From Ruminococcaceae bacterium UBA7147 (GTDB lineage: Bacteria; Bacillota; Clostridia; Oscillospirales; Acutalibacteraceae), in NCBI GenBank assembly GCA_002491825.1, contig DKWR01000012.1:14918-28728 (forward strand): a DNA stretch of 13,811 bases, written 5' to 3'. Below are positions 13,683 to 13,811 of the stretch, piece by piece. Every line of letters begins with the position of its first letter. The first letter of the stretch is position 1. Both the position numbers and the translations under genes were made by a program. The notes under the pieces were generated by a model. That model was not told the origin of the DNA. It ran no database searches and worked only from the letters and a program-made list of their open reading frames with translations.

Positions 13683-13725
13683 TAGCGACGGTTTGATGCC
13701 GTCGCTAATTTTATATTATTTTGTT
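13683..13725 (+). terminator. Rho-independent terminator after ftsZ
   Basis: TAGCGACGG (13683-13691) pairs perfectly with CCGTCGCTA (13699-13707), with a 7-nt loop, followed by a T-rich stretch. It marks the end of the dcw transcription unit. Confidence 0.8.
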
Positions 13726-13739
13726 TTCCGAATCAAGCT

Positions 13740-13811
13740 AAACTATAATTTAGCCGAGTGCCTCGGCTCGCAAATCGAGTGGGAAAGTCGGTTTGTTTGG
13801 AGAAAATTGTA
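13740..13811 (+). repeat. Right-end repeat region, inverted relative to 357-375
   Basis: AAACTATAATTT (13740-13751), then A, then GCCGAGT (13753-13759) matches the minus strand of 357-375. It continues into a 7-bp hairpin, AGCCGAG (13752-13758) with CTCGGCT (13762-13768). The window closes with TTTGGAG and the 15 bases that also open it. No gene is present here. Confidence 0.6.

Overview
The window is one uninterrupted plus-strand stretch of a division and cell-wall (dcw) gene cluster from a low-to-moderate GC Gram-positive bacterium. Several features suggest a member of the Clostridia, most likely Oscillospirales/Ruminococcaceae-like. These are near-perfect AGGAGG ribosome binding sites, sigma-A promoters with 17-bp spacers, a PASTA-bearing class B penicillin-binding protein, FtsQ/DivIB with a long basic cytoplasmic arm, no ftsA next to ftsZ, and small GTAGGG-type intergenic palindromes. 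The genus assignment is inference. No tRNA, rRNA, CRISPR array, transposase or phage gene is visible.

Layout. Positions 1-457 are non-coding and repeat-rich: palindromes at 51-76 and 106-133, a partial copy at 234-244 and a 7-bp tandem repeat at 329-363. The stretch ends in a strong promoter for a small membrane-anchored protein of unknown function (458-868), which is closed off by a strong terminator. A second promoter (1106-1134) followed by three 10-bp-spaced boxes, a likely MraZ operator, begins the dcw cluster: mraZ (1225-1644) and rsmH (1656-2579). After a 281-bp AT-rich gap come ftsL (2861-3415), a strong terminator, ftsI/pbpB with two PASTA domains (3584-5851), mraY (5933-6964), an 81-bp compound palindrome, ftsW (7117-8373), murG (8393-9511), murA (9581-10834), two more small palindromes, ftsQ/divIB (10968-12392), and ftsZ (12548-13648) with its own extended -10 promoter and terminator.

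How the genes work together. MurA starts UDP-MurNAc synthesis. MraY and MurG make lipid I and lipid II. FtsW polymerises glycan and the class B PBP cross-links it at the septum. FtsL and FtsQ are bitopic scaffold/activator proteins of the divisome, FtsZ is the cytoskeletal ring, RsmH methylates 16S rRNA, and MraZ is the likely autoregulator. The cluster is pruned: murC, murD, murE, murF, murB and ftsA are absent, and murA lies between murG and ftsQ.

I see no wholly new multi-gene system. The points most worth a second look are the putative MraZ operator, the family of intergenic palindromes that share a GTAGGG edge but have different self-complementary cores, the Tyr/Asp/Asn-rich C-terminal tail on FtsQ, a 13-codon ORF overlapping the ftsL start, and related repeats in opposite orientation at the two ends of the window.
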